NCBI GenBank assembly: GCA_004557565.1
Contig: SFGS01000003.1
Location: forward strand, 1-64,000
DNA from: Bacteroidales bacterium
Lineage (GTDB): Bacteria > Bacteroidota > Bacteroidia > Bacteroidales > Muribaculaceae
Direction of reading: 5' to 3'
Length of the DNA: 64,000 nucleotides
Shown: piece after piece, positions 49,803 to 57,809 of the stretch
Position numbering within the stretch: the first letter of the stretch is position 1
How the letters are laid out: every line of letters starts with the position of its first letter
The notes under the pieces: generated by a model
Seen by the model: only the letters and a program-made list of their open reading frames with translations
Told to the model about the DNA's origin: nothing
The model's database searches: none
Made by a program: the position numbers and the translations under genes

Positions 49803-52571
49803 TTAGTGGGCTTCGAGCCAGTTGGGGGCGGAGGCGTAGGAGGCGGTGAGGCGGACGTTGCCGTGGTAGGCGTTTTCCATTTCCTCCACCACTATCTTTT
49901 GCACCTTCTCCAGTTCGGCGGGCAGCACGTCGAAGTTCAATTCATCGTGCACCTGTAGAATCATCTTCGATTTGATGCCTTCCTGCTCAAAACGGCGGTC
50001 GATGGCAATCATCGCAATCTTTATCACATCGGCGGCGGTGCCTTGGATTGGAGCGTTCACGGCGTTGCGTTCGCTGAACTGGCGCACCACGGCGTTGCGT
50101 GAATTGATTTCGGGCAACATACGGCGGCGGCCATACAGTGTGGTGACATAGCCCTTTTCCTTCGCATGCGCCACACTGCGATCGATATACGCCTTCACAC
50201 TTGGGAATGTGGCGAAATAGCCGTCGATGAGTTGCTTCGACTCGGCGCGTGGAATGTTGAGGCGTTCCGACAATCCGAACGACGAAATGCCGTAAAGAAT
50301 ACCGTAGTTGGCGGTTTTCGCCTTTCGGCGCTCATCGGCAGTGACCTCTTCAAGAGGCTTATGGTAAATTTTCGCCGCCGTGATGGCGTGAATATCGTGG
50401 CCGTGACGGAAAGCATCGAGCATGATTTCGTCGTGGCTGAAATCCGCCACCAGGCGAAGTTCGATTTGCGAATAGTCGGCGCTGAAGAACACATTGCCCT
50501 CTGCAGGGATAAATGCCTTGCGGATTTCGCGGCCCATATCATCGCGCACCGGGATGTTTTGCAAATTCGGATTGGTCGACGACAGACGGCCTGTGGCGGT
50601 CACGGTTTGGTTGTAAGTGGTGTGAATGCGCCCTGTGCGATGATTGATTAGCTGTGGCAATGCCTTCACATAGGTGGAGAGCATCTTGCGTATGCCACGC
50701 AGTTCCAAAATCTTATCCACCAGAGGGTGACGGTTGCGCAACTTCACCAGCACCTCCTCGGTGGTGGAGTATTGCCCAGTTTTGGTCTTTTTCGCCTTGT
50801 CGTCGAGGTGCAGACGGTCGAACAGCACTTCGCCCACCTGTGCTGGCGATGCGGTGTTGAAATGCACTCCGGCAGCCTCGAAGCACTCTTGCTCCAGTTT
50901 TTCCATCTTGGCGGTCAGCACCTCGCCATATTCGTTGAGTGCCTTCACATCGATGCGCGCGCCTGCCATTTCCATCTTGGCAAGCACCTTCACCAGCGGC
51001 AACTCAATGTCGGTGAGCAGGTGCGTCATATCGTTTTCCTCCAGTAGGCGCTTCTCCACATCGGGCAAGGCGAGGATAATGTCGGCTTGCTCACATGCCA
51101 CAGGAGTGAGTCTTTCTGGATTCACCTCAAATATCTTTTTCTGCCCACGGCCTTTCGGACCGAGGTACGATTCGGGGGCAATCACCTCGTAGTCGAGCAA
51201 TTCCTGCGCCACCTGCGCAATGCTGTGCCCACGTTCTGGCTGAAGCAGATAGTGCGCCACCGAGGTGTCGAAATATGGAGCGGTGAAATTCACGCCTTTC
51301 TCGTGGAGCATCACCATGTCGCGCTTCACATCGTTGGAGCAGATGGTCACGTCGCTTTCGTAGAGCGGCTTCACCGAGTCTGTCATCATGCCGAATCCGT
51401 CCATTGCCAAATATGCGCCCTTATGGGGCTGGGGGCAGATGGCGAAGCCGAGGATATTGGCATTCATCGCCTCGTCGCCCACCGACACGATATGCACAGC
51501 CACGCGCTCCTTGTCGAGCAGCGATTGCACATAGGCGGCAGCCTCGTCGAAGTCGGCAATTAAGCGGAAGTCGCAGTCATAACTTTTGATAGTCTTTGCC
51601 GTGGTTTGGGGTGCGACAGGTGCGGCATCGCCAAAGAGCGAACCTTGCATACCGCTTTCGGGCAATGGCTGCACCGTGCCTTCAAGTCCCACATTCGCCT
51701 CGCCTTGGTCGATAATGCGCTTGGTGAGCGTGCGGAACTCCAGTTCGTTGAACACCTGGCGCAGTGCCACAAAATCCACGGGCACACGCTTCAGTGCATC
51801 CTCGTCCCAGTCGAGTGGCACATCGGTCTTGATGGTGGCAAGGTGCTTCGACAGCCTGATTTGCTCGGCATTATTTTCCACCTTCGCCTTCAATGCGCCT
51901 TTCAGTTCATCGGTGTGGTTCAACAGATTTTCAATGGAGCCGAACTGCTGAATGAGTTTTTCCGCCGTTTTCGGACCCACGCCGGGGCAGCCGGGAATGT
52001 TGTCGGCAGAGTCGCCCATCAGTCCGAGCAGGTCAATCACCTGAATAGGGTCGGTCAAACCATACTTCTCCTTCACCTCTTCCACGCCCATGATTTCATT
52101 TTTACCGGGATTGTAGATTTTCGTGCAGTCGTTCACCAGTTGCCCAAAATCCTTGTCACCCGTCACCATATAGGTTTCGAAACCGTGTTGGCAGGCGATT
52201 TTTGAGAGTGAGCCAATCACATCGTCGGCCTCGTAGCCCTCTTTCACAAACACCGGAATGCGATACGCCTCCAGTATGCGCTTGATATACGGCACCGCCA
52301 CCCTGATGCCCTCAGGCGTCTCGTCGCGGTTGGCTTTATACAGCTCATATTCCTCGTGGCGAAAGGTCTTTCCGCCTGGGTCGAAGCACACGGCTATGTG
52401 GGTGGGCGTTTCGCGCTTTAAAAGGTCTTGCAGAATGTTCACAAAACCGAACACCGCCGAGGTGTCGATGCCTCCGCTCGAAAAGCGTGGATTGCGCATA
52501 AGCGCATAATATGCTCTGAAAATCAACGCGTATGCGTCGAGAACGAAAAGTCGTTTTTTGTCGCTCATCAT
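49803..52571 (-). CDS. polA: DNA polymerase I
   Basis: The 922-residue protein has three domains. The 5'-3' exonuclease (1-300) has FVLDAYALIFRAYYA, VTGDKDFGQLVND near 138 and MGDSADNIPGCPGVGPKTA near 187. The middle 3'-5' exonuclease-like domain (about 335-540) lacks the first catalytic pair, since where FDTETT is expected it reads VAVHIVSVGDE; later YFDTSVAHYLLQPE is kept. The polymerase domain has DYSQIELRLVADFSHDE near 690, motif B RRKAKTANYGILYG near 748 and motif C QVHDELNFDV near 880. The missing D and E predict loss of proofreading, as in Taq-like enzymes. The start is one of two adjacent Met codons. Confidence 0.95.
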   Translation of the reverse strand: MMSDKKRLFVLDAYALIFRAYYALMRNPRFSSGGIDTSAVFGFVNILQDLLKRETPTHIAVCFDPGGKTFRHEEYELYKANRDETPEGIRVAVPYIKRILEAYRIPVFVKEGYEADDVIGSLSKIACQHGFETYMVTGDKDFGQLVNDCTKIYNPGKNEIMGVEEVKEKYGLTDPIQVIDLLGLMGDSADNIPGCPGVGPKTAEKLIQQFGSIENLLNHTDELKGALKAKVENNAEQIRLSKHLATIKTDVPLDWDEDALKRVPVDFVALRQVFNELEFRTLTKRIIDQGEANVGLEGTVQPLPESGMQGSLFGDAAPVAPQTTAKTIKSYDCDFRLIADFDEAAAYVQSLLDKERVAVHIVSVGDEAMNANILGFAICPQPHKGAYLAMDGFGMMTDSVKPLYESDVTICSNDVKRDMVMLHEKGVNFTAPYFDTSVAHYLLQPERGHSIAQVAQELLDYEVIAPESYLGPKGRGQKKIFEVNPERLTPVACEQADIILALPDVEKRLLEENDMTHLLTDIELPLVKVLAKMEMAGARIDVKALNEYGEVLTAKMEKLEQECFEAAGVHFNTASPAQVGEVLFDRLHLDDKAKKTKTGQYSTTEEVLVKLRNRHPLVDKILELRGIRKMLSTYVKALPQLINHRTGRIHTTYNQTVTATGRLSSTNPNLQNIPVRDDMGREIRKAFIPAEGNVFFSADYSQIELRLVADFSHDEIMLDAFRHGHDIHAITAAKIYHKPLEEVTADERRKAKTANYGILYGISSFGLSERLNIPRAESKQLIDGYFATFPSVKAYIDRSVAHAKEKGYVTTLYGRRRMLPEINSRNAVVRQFSERNAVNAPIQGTAADVIKIAMIAIDRRFEQEGIKSKMILQVHDELNFDVLPAELEKVQKIVVEEMENAYHGNVRLTASYASAPNWLEAH

Positions 52572-52753
52572 TAAAATCGTTGTTTATTGCCAGTTGTAAT
52601 GTCAAAATGCCGAAAACTTACGGCTTGATAAAATTACTCCTTTTTCCCCGATTATTGAAATTTTAGCCCATAAATCGCTCCGCATTTTTGCCCCACACCA
52701 AGAAATTTTGCAACTATTAACCGCAAAAATCCCCACATAATCAGAATTATTCG

Positions 52754-52761
52754 TACTTTTG
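52754..52761 (+). promoter_or_regulatory. -7 box (TACTTTTG) of the polyprenyl synthase gene, leaderless
   Basis: The box ends 7 nt before the ATG at 52769, so the transcript should begin at the start codon. Confidence 0.55.
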
Positions 52762-52768
52762 CACTCAA

Positions 52769-53743
52769 ATGGTAAAACTCGACCAAATACAAGAAACGAT
52801 TAAGCCAGAATTGGCGAAGCTCAACGCAATCATTGCCGACACTCTAAAAAGTCCAAGTGCGCTCACTAATCACATAGTTACTGATTATCTTCGCACTAAG
52901 GGTAAGCAAATACGCCCAGTGCTGGTGCTGCTGAGCGCAAAACTTTTTAATGGTATCAACGAGCGTGTGCTCAACGCCGGTGCCGCCATCGAACTCCTGC
53001 ACAACGCTTCGCTCATTCACGACGATGTGATTGACCAAAGCATGTCGCGCCGTGGGCTGCCTACAGTGAACAGCGTGTGGGACAACCACGTGGCTGTGCT
53101 CGTGGGCGACTTCTTCGTGAGTGGTGCGCTGTCGTGCGCTGTGCGTGCTGGCGATATCCGTGTGCTCAACTCGCTCTCTACGATGGGTGCTGATTTGGCG
53201 ATGGGAGAAATTGACCAAATCGACAACGCCCGTAGCCGTGAAATCACCGAGGAGGTGTACATGACCATCATCAGCCGCAAAACGGCATCGCTCTTCACCA
53301 GTTGCGTGGAAGTGGGTGGCATCACCGCGGGAGCCGACGAGGAATCACTCAAGAAGTTGAAACGCTTTGCGGAACTTTTAGGTCAATGTTTCCAAATCAA
53401 GGACGACACCTTCGACTATTTCCACGACCCAGTAGTAGGAAAGCCCACAGGCAACGATTTGCGCGAGGGAAAAATCACCTTACCGCTCATCTACGCCCTT
53501 GGCAGAAAGGAATTGCCGGAGTGCGAGGAAATGAACAAGTTGGCGCACAAGCAAGAACTCAACGACGAGGAAATCAACCAACTGGTGGAGTTTGCCAAAA
53601 CTGCTGGTGGCATCGACTACGCATTCCGCACCATGGAACGCCTGCGCCAAGAAGCTGAGGCTCTGCTCGCCGACTTTCCTGCAAGTGAAACAGTGGACGC
53701 CTTCAAATCCATCTTCAGCTACATCATCACCCGCAACAAATAA
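52769..53743 (+). CDS. Polyprenyl diphosphate synthase (long-chain, IspB-like)
   Basis: The 324-residue trans-prenyltransferase has a first Asp-rich motif LIHDDVIDQSMSRRG near 86-100 (DDxxD), GNHVAVLVGD, and a second Asp motif FQIKDDTFDY near 208-217. The KPTGNDLREGKITLPL element lies near 224-239. Small residues before the first motif fit long-chain products such as octaprenyl diphosphate for menaquinone side chains. It is divergent from polA and has a very close promoter. A terminator follows. Confidence 0.9.
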   Translation: MVKLDQIQETIKPELAKLNAIIADTLKSPSALTNHIVTDYLRTKGKQIRPVLVLLSAKLFNGINERVLNAGAAIELLHNASLIHDDVIDQSMSRRGLPTVNSVWDNHVAVLVGDFFVSGALSCAVRAGDIRVLNSLSTMGADLAMGEIDQIDNARSREITEEVYMTIISRKTASLFTSCVEVGGITAGADEESLKKLKRFAELLGQCFQIKDDTFDYFHDPVVGKPTGNDLREGKITLPLIYALGRKELPECEEMNKLAHKQELNDEEINQLVEFAKTAGGIDYAFRTMERLRQEAEALLADFPASETVDAFKSIFSYIITRNK

Positions 53744-53764
53744 AATTCCCCACATATCAAACAG

Positions 53765-53798
53765 AAAAACGCCCAAAATCTGGGCGTTTTCTTTTTTC
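53765..53798 (+). terminator. Terminator after the polyprenyl synthase gene
   Basis: AAAACGCCCA / TGGGCGTTTT with a 5-nt loop, then CTTTTTT. Confidence 0.85.
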
Positions 53799-53884
53799 CG
53801 GATTTTCAAAATCTCGAATCATTCGAATCTTCGAATTTTCGAAATCTCGATTTATCTAATTTCTAACTTCTAACCTCTGCGTCC

Positions 53885-54784
53885 TCATCTTCTTCCTTGT
53901 TGCTTCAGGTATTCGATGAGCAAGGCGGGGCGGTCGGTTTGCAGGAATTGGGCATAGTGACTGAGTGCCCAGCCCCATGCGCCGTCGGGGTCGCCATCAA
54001 TCACTGCACGGTCGTCGTCGTGTCCGCCGTTGAGCGACGGCCACAGCGTATTGATCCACACCTTCACGCCAGCGTCGTCAATCTTCTTCAGCAATCGCTC
54101 CACAGTGGGTGTAACCGTCTTGAAACAGCACTCCACAGCCACCGGACGAATAGCCAAAAACTCGTCAAGCACCTGCTCCGCACTGTCCACATCGAGGTGA
54201 ACAATCGGCATAAATATCGACTTTTGAATCACATCGCCTTTCTCCTTCTGAATCTTCTGCAATCTGCCTTTCGCCTTAATCACGATTTGGTCAACCATAT
54301 CCAGGCGACGGGCTGCGGCATACACCTCATCGAAATAGTCGTAACCCTTATCCACATTTATCAGCACCTTGCCCTTCAGAGCGGCAAACACCTCCTCCAT
54401 GGTAGGCACCTGCACGGTGGTCACACGCCCCATGCCATTGCGCAAACGCAGTTGCTTGATTTCCGCCAGCGTGAGATTCTTAACTTCACCCTTTCCGTTG
54501 GTGGTGCGGTCCACCTTCTTATCGTGCATCAGCACCAAGTGGCCGTCTTTCGTCATGTGCAAGTCGATTTCCACCATATCCACACCCATTGCCACGCAAT
54601 TCAGCATCGCAGGAATGGAATTTTCGGGAGCGTTACGCCAGTCGCCACGATGCGACACCACCAGCACACGCTGCGCCTTCGGATTGGTAAGCGCATCCAA
54701 AGCCAACCCCAACTCACCATCAGCCCAAGCCAAATTCACACACACCACCGCCAAAAGCAGCCCAATCAAAATCCTTTTCATCAT
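53885..54784 (-). CDS. Exported glycerophosphodiester phosphodiesterase
   Basis: The 299-residue protein has a signal peptide from MMKRILIGLLLAVVCVNLAWA. The GDPD barrel has the metal/catalytic motif VSHRGDWRNAPENSIPA near 40, then VDMVEIDLHMTKDGHLVLMHD near 67-87 with its His and acidic ligands, and INVDKG near 135. It hydrolyses glycerophosphodiesters to glycerol-3-phosphate and alcohols in the periplasm. The longer frame from 54823 lacks a proper signal-peptide start. Its 3' end lies next to a CTAATTTCTAAC repeat and a TTCGAA-rich palindromic stretch (53810-53855). Confidence 0.9.
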   Translation of the reverse strand: MMKRILIGLLLAVVCVNLAWADGELGLALDALTNPKAQRVLVVSHRGDWRNAPENSIPAMLNCVAMGVDMVEIDLHMTKDGHLVLMHDKKVDRTTNGKGEVKNLTLAEIKQLRLRNGMGRVTTVQVPTMEEVFAALKGKVLINVDKGYDYFDEVYAAARRLDMVDQIVIKAKGRLQKIQKEKGDVIQKSIFMPIVHLDVDSAEQVLDEFLAIRPVAVECCFKTVTPTVERLLKKIDDAGVKVWINTLWPSLNGGHDDDRAVIDGDPDGAWGWALSHYAQFLQTDRPALLIEYLKQQGRR

Positions 54785-54928
54785 CAAAAAAATTACATTT
54801 ATCAATAAACCCAAATCGCCCATCAGTCCTAATGACCGATTTGGAATAAAAAAATCACCACAAATATACCAATTCCCCCCACCATCCCCAAAAAAACAGA
54901 GACAAAATCAAATTTATAAAAGTTTATG

Positions 54929-54969
54929 ACTGAATATCGTGGATATTCAGTGCGAAATCAGTAAATTTG
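54929..54969 (+). promoter_or_regulatory. Operator (10-3-10 inverted repeat) and promoter of the restriction-modification pair
   Basis: ACTGAATATC at 54929-54938 and GATATTCAGT at 54942-54951 are perfect inverted arms around GTG. TAAATTTG at 54962-54969 is the -7 box, so the inverted repeat covers the -33 region. Seven nt separate the box from the ATG at 54977, giving a leaderless mRNA. A DNA-binding protein on this site would block the promoter. Confidence 0.65.
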
Positions 54970-54976
54970 CGAATTA

Positions 54977-56236
54977 ATGAAGACTATATCCAACATCATA
55001 TTAGACAAAAGTATAAAGGAAACGCTATTCCTCAAAACGGCTAAAGATTCCGATGGCAATCATATAACGCTATCGGAACAAATGGCATATTTAACCCATT
55101 TTATCCAAAACCACAAGATTTCGCACAAACTTAGTTACTCACAAAAAGCATTGGAAATCATTGAGGAAGTGAGTGAGTATTTAAATGCAACAGACGAAGG
55201 AAACGATATTGTAAGCGAACCAGCAGTTGACTACTCGTATAGTTTGTTCAGCGACATAGTACACCCCAGATTTCCATCTGTAGCAAATCCCAAATTCACT
55301 TTTATCGATTTGTTTGCTGGTATTGGTGGTTTCAGAATTGCGCTTCAAAGTTTGGGCGGAAAATGTGTTTTTTCTTCAGAATGGGACGCAAATGCCCAAA
55401 AAACCTATTTCTACAACTTTGGAGAAATCCCATATGGTGATATCACAAAGGAATCCATAAAAAACTGTATTCCAGACGGATTTGATGTGCTGTGCGCAGG
55501 ATTTCCTTGCCAGGCTTTTTCTATTGCTGGTTACAGAAAGGGGTTTGAAGACACAAGAGGAACGCTTTTTTTTGATGTAGCTGAAATCATAAAAAGAAAG
55601 CGCCCTAAGGCTGTTTTCCTTGAGAATGTAAAGAATCTTTACACTCACGATAATGGCAAAACATTTGCCGTTATCAAAGCCACATTGGAAGAACTGGGGT
55701 ATGTGGTATATCACAAAGTGATGAACTCGATGGAATATGCAAATGTTCCACAGAATCGCGAGCGAATTTTCATCGTTTGCTTTGACCCAAACCAAGTAAA
55801 GAATCATCATCAGTTCTCATTCCCTGAAAGAACGGAATTGACCCATACTATTCATGATTGCATAGACCCGGAAATCAACGACAAAGCACTATTTTACGGA
55901 GCAAAATTCATCCATTATGAAGAATTGAAACGTGATATGGTCTCAATGGACACCATTTATCAATGGAGAAGGCAATATGTGCGTGAAAACAAAAGTAACG
56001 TATGCCCAACCCTTACAGCCAACATGGGTACAGGTGGGCATAATGTGCCTTTGATTTTAACTAAATATGGCATTCGAAAACTATCGCCTAAAGAGTGCAT
56101 CAATTTCCAAGGCTACCCAAAAGAATATCAATTCCCTACAAGTATAGCCAATTCTGCAAAATATAAGCAAGCAGGAAATTCTGTTGTAGTACCTCTAATA
56201 ACAAAAGTATGCCAGAACATAATATCCATCATTTAG
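54977..56236 (+). CDS. C5-cytosine DNA methyltransferase of a type II system
   Basis: The 419-residue protein has motif I FIDLFAGIGGFRIAL near 111-125, motif IV GFPCQAFSIAGYRKGFED near 175 with catalytic Cys, motif VI VFLENVKNL near 213, motif VIII NVPQNRERIFIV near 257 and the C-terminal motif X KQAGNSVVVPLI near 396. The first 105 residues are an extra N-terminal region not needed for methylation; in M.SsoII/M.EcoRII-like enzymes such an extension is an autoregulatory DNA-binding domain. The target sequence is unknown. AT-rich codon use differs from neighbours and suggests transfer. Its end overlaps the endonuclease gene by 28 bp. Confidence 0.92.
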   Translation: MKTISNIILDKSIKETLFLKTAKDSDGNHITLSEQMAYLTHFIQNHKISHKLSYSQKALEIIEEVSEYLNATDEGNDIVSEPAVDYSYSLFSDIVHPRFPSVANPKFTFIDLFAGIGGFRIALQSLGGKCVFSSEWDANAQKTYFYNFGEIPYGDITKESIKNCIPDGFDVLCAGFPCQAFSIAGYRKGFEDTRGTLFFDVAEIIKRKRPKAVFLENVKNLYTHDNGKTFAVIKATLEELGYVVYHKVMNSMEYANVPQNRERIFIVCFDPNQVKNHHQFSFPERTELTHTIHDCIDPEINDKALFYGAKFIHYEELKRDMVSMDTIYQWRRQYVRENKSNVCPTLTANMGTGGHNVPLILTKYGIRKLSPKECINFQGYPKEYQFPTSIANSAKYKQAGNSVVVPLITKVCQNIISII

Positions 56237-57399
56237 CCTCTTTCTTAGAGAACTGGACTAAAAACGACAAGTATTTTGAGATGCTGAGGTTAATGGCTCA
56301 GCTTAGTCGTCTATTCTCTGAAAGCAAAACTCCATACTTGGATTACAGACTAACTGAGAACTTGTTTTGCCGATACTTCAAAGCCCTTAACGATGCACGC
56401 TCCTGCACTGCATACGATGCACGAATCGGAAGTGTGGGCATAGGTATAAAAACATTTATACTCAATGGAAGCGACCAATCTACGGAAAAGATCGCCGAAT
56501 TCAATAAGTTAAAAAAAGAACTTGACGGCTTGACGAAGATGGATTTGGCAAAAAAGATTGCACAATTTCGCAACGAGCGTATGCAATTTGCCAACAATCA
56601 ATACGGTGTGAGTGAGACTCAATACCATATTGTGGGCAGAAAAGAAGGACTTTTGAGGGTTTTTAATACGCCATACGAAGAAGTGGATATTGACCACTTG
56701 CATTTAGAATCTGACACTGCCACTTCATGCCGTTTCAATGACGAAAAAAACGAGTACACCTTCAATAAAAGCAAAAGTGTACTGATGAAGCGTTTCACAG
56801 TTCCACACGTGCACTTTGATGTGGAAGTGGAAATCTTTGACGAGCCACTTATGCTACTCGAACAGTTTTTCAACAACCAAAAGCAAGGCATATCATTGGC
56901 GAAGAAAATGGAAAAAGGGCAAGACTTTGTTATGTTGCCACTTTACTCATACACAAAAGCCAAAGGAAAATATGTTGCAGAAAAATCAGGGCTTAACCAA
57001 TTTAACGCAGGTGGTAGAAGAAGAAATCCTTTAGAAGTGTATATTCCAATACCAAAGGATGTCCATAATCACTATCCCAATTTTTTCCCGAAAAGAGATG
57101 AACCATTTTCACTATTATTGCCAAATGGAGAGCATTTATCTGCAAAAATATGCCAAGATGGAGGAAAAGCCCTCATGTCGAATCCAAATTTAGCATTAGG
57201 ACAGTGGATTCTCCGTGATGTGCTCAAAAAGAAAGAAGGTGAACTTGTGACTATAGATGACCTTAATCGTTTGGGGTTTGATAGCGTGTGTGTGGAAAAA
57301 CTACACAAAAAGACTCCAGATGGTTTAGAGATTTTTAAAATCTATTTTGCTGATTCGGAAATGAATTACGAATCCTTCATCGAAAACAATCGCTTTTAA
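56209..57399 (+). CDS. Restriction endonuclease with C-terminal B3-like domain
   Basis: The 396-residue protein is encoded as the partner of the C5 methyltransferase, with its start inside the methyltransferase 3' end. The C-terminal part (about 255-390) reads RRRNPLEVYIPIPKDVHNHY, FFPKRDEPFSLLLPNGE, ALMSNPNLALGQWILRDVL and VTIDDLNRLGFDSV, the pattern of the B3-like/EcoRII-N-type DNA-binding domain found in BfiI- and NgoFVII-type enzymes. The N-terminal part contains YDARIGSVGIGIKTF near 65-80, which could be a D...xxK nuclease core; no phospholipase D motif (HxK) is visible. It is AT-rich like its partner. The cleavage site is unknown. Confidence 0.78.
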   Translation: MPEHNIHHLASFLENWTKNDKYFEMLRLMAQLSRLFSESKTPYLDYRLTENLFCRYFKALNDARSCTAYDARIGSVGIGIKTFILNGSDQSTEKIAEFNKLKKELDGLTKMDLAKKIAQFRNERMQFANNQYGVSETQYHIVGRKEGLLRVFNTPYEEVDIDHLHLESDTATSCRFNDEKNEYTFNKSKSVLMKRFTVPHVHFDVEVEIFDEPLMLLEQFFNNQKQGISLAKKMEKGQDFVMLPLYSYTKAKGKYVAEKSGLNQFNAGGRRRNPLEVYIPIPKDVHNHYPNFFPKRDEPFSLLLPNGEHLSAKICQDGGKALMSNPNLALGQWILRDVLKKKEGELVTIDDLNRLGFDSVCVEKLHKKTPDGLEIFKIYFADSEMNYESFIENNRF

Positions 57400-57471
57400 C
57401 CACAAACGAACCAATTCTTCCACCTCCCCCCAAAAAATAAATTTCCTATCCACTTGTTGATGCTGCGGTAT

Positions 57472-57580
57472 GGGGAATTTGTGGAGTGTAAATAAAAGTG
57501 TGGTGAATTTTGCTGGATTTGTGAAGTGTAAATAAAATTTGAGTAGAAATTGCTGGAATTTTATTTATAAGTGATAAAAT
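57472..57580. repeat. Orphan 40-bp tandem repeat, about 2.5 copies
   Basis: AGTGTAAATAAAA starts at 57485 and 57525, and TGCTGGA at 57511 and 57551, both exactly 40 bp apart. Two near-full units and a partial third are seen. It lies in the 410-bp gap between the endonuclease and topA, with no ATPase gene attached. The rest of the gap is AT-rich with G-runs (57616-57656) and no gene. Confidence 0.65.
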
Positions 57581-57739
57581 GCACATGTGGTTTTTCAATA
57601 GCGGAATTTTTTTTGTGGGGGGATTTGTGGGGTGAAGAGGGGGGTGGTGGGGGTGGAAAATGCACTTGCTGTTGGACTCTACAGGGGTGAAAAAAATAAA
57701 AAAAACACACATTATTATAGTAAGTTGGCTTTTTTTGCC

Positions 57740-57747
57740 TAATTTTG
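57740..57747 (+). promoter_or_regulatory. -7 box (TAATTTTG) of topA
   Basis: An exact -7 match 62 bp before the chosen topA ATG; this also argues against the longer frame starting at 57660. Confidence 0.55.
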
Positions 57748-57809
57748 CACCCGAATTTCAGAATGAGCCTGCAATTTTGGGCTTGAATTTATTTAACAGT
57801 GGTTATAAT

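Noticed and set aside
53808..53860. TTCGAAT-rich stretch resembling tRNA T-arms
   Set aside because: No acceptor or anticodon arms can be built; it is a run of short TTCGAA palindromes next to a terminator.
57660..57809. N-terminal extension of the topA frame
   Set aside because: It overlaps the -7 box at 57740 and is not part of the conserved TopA start MPKNLVIVESPAKAK.
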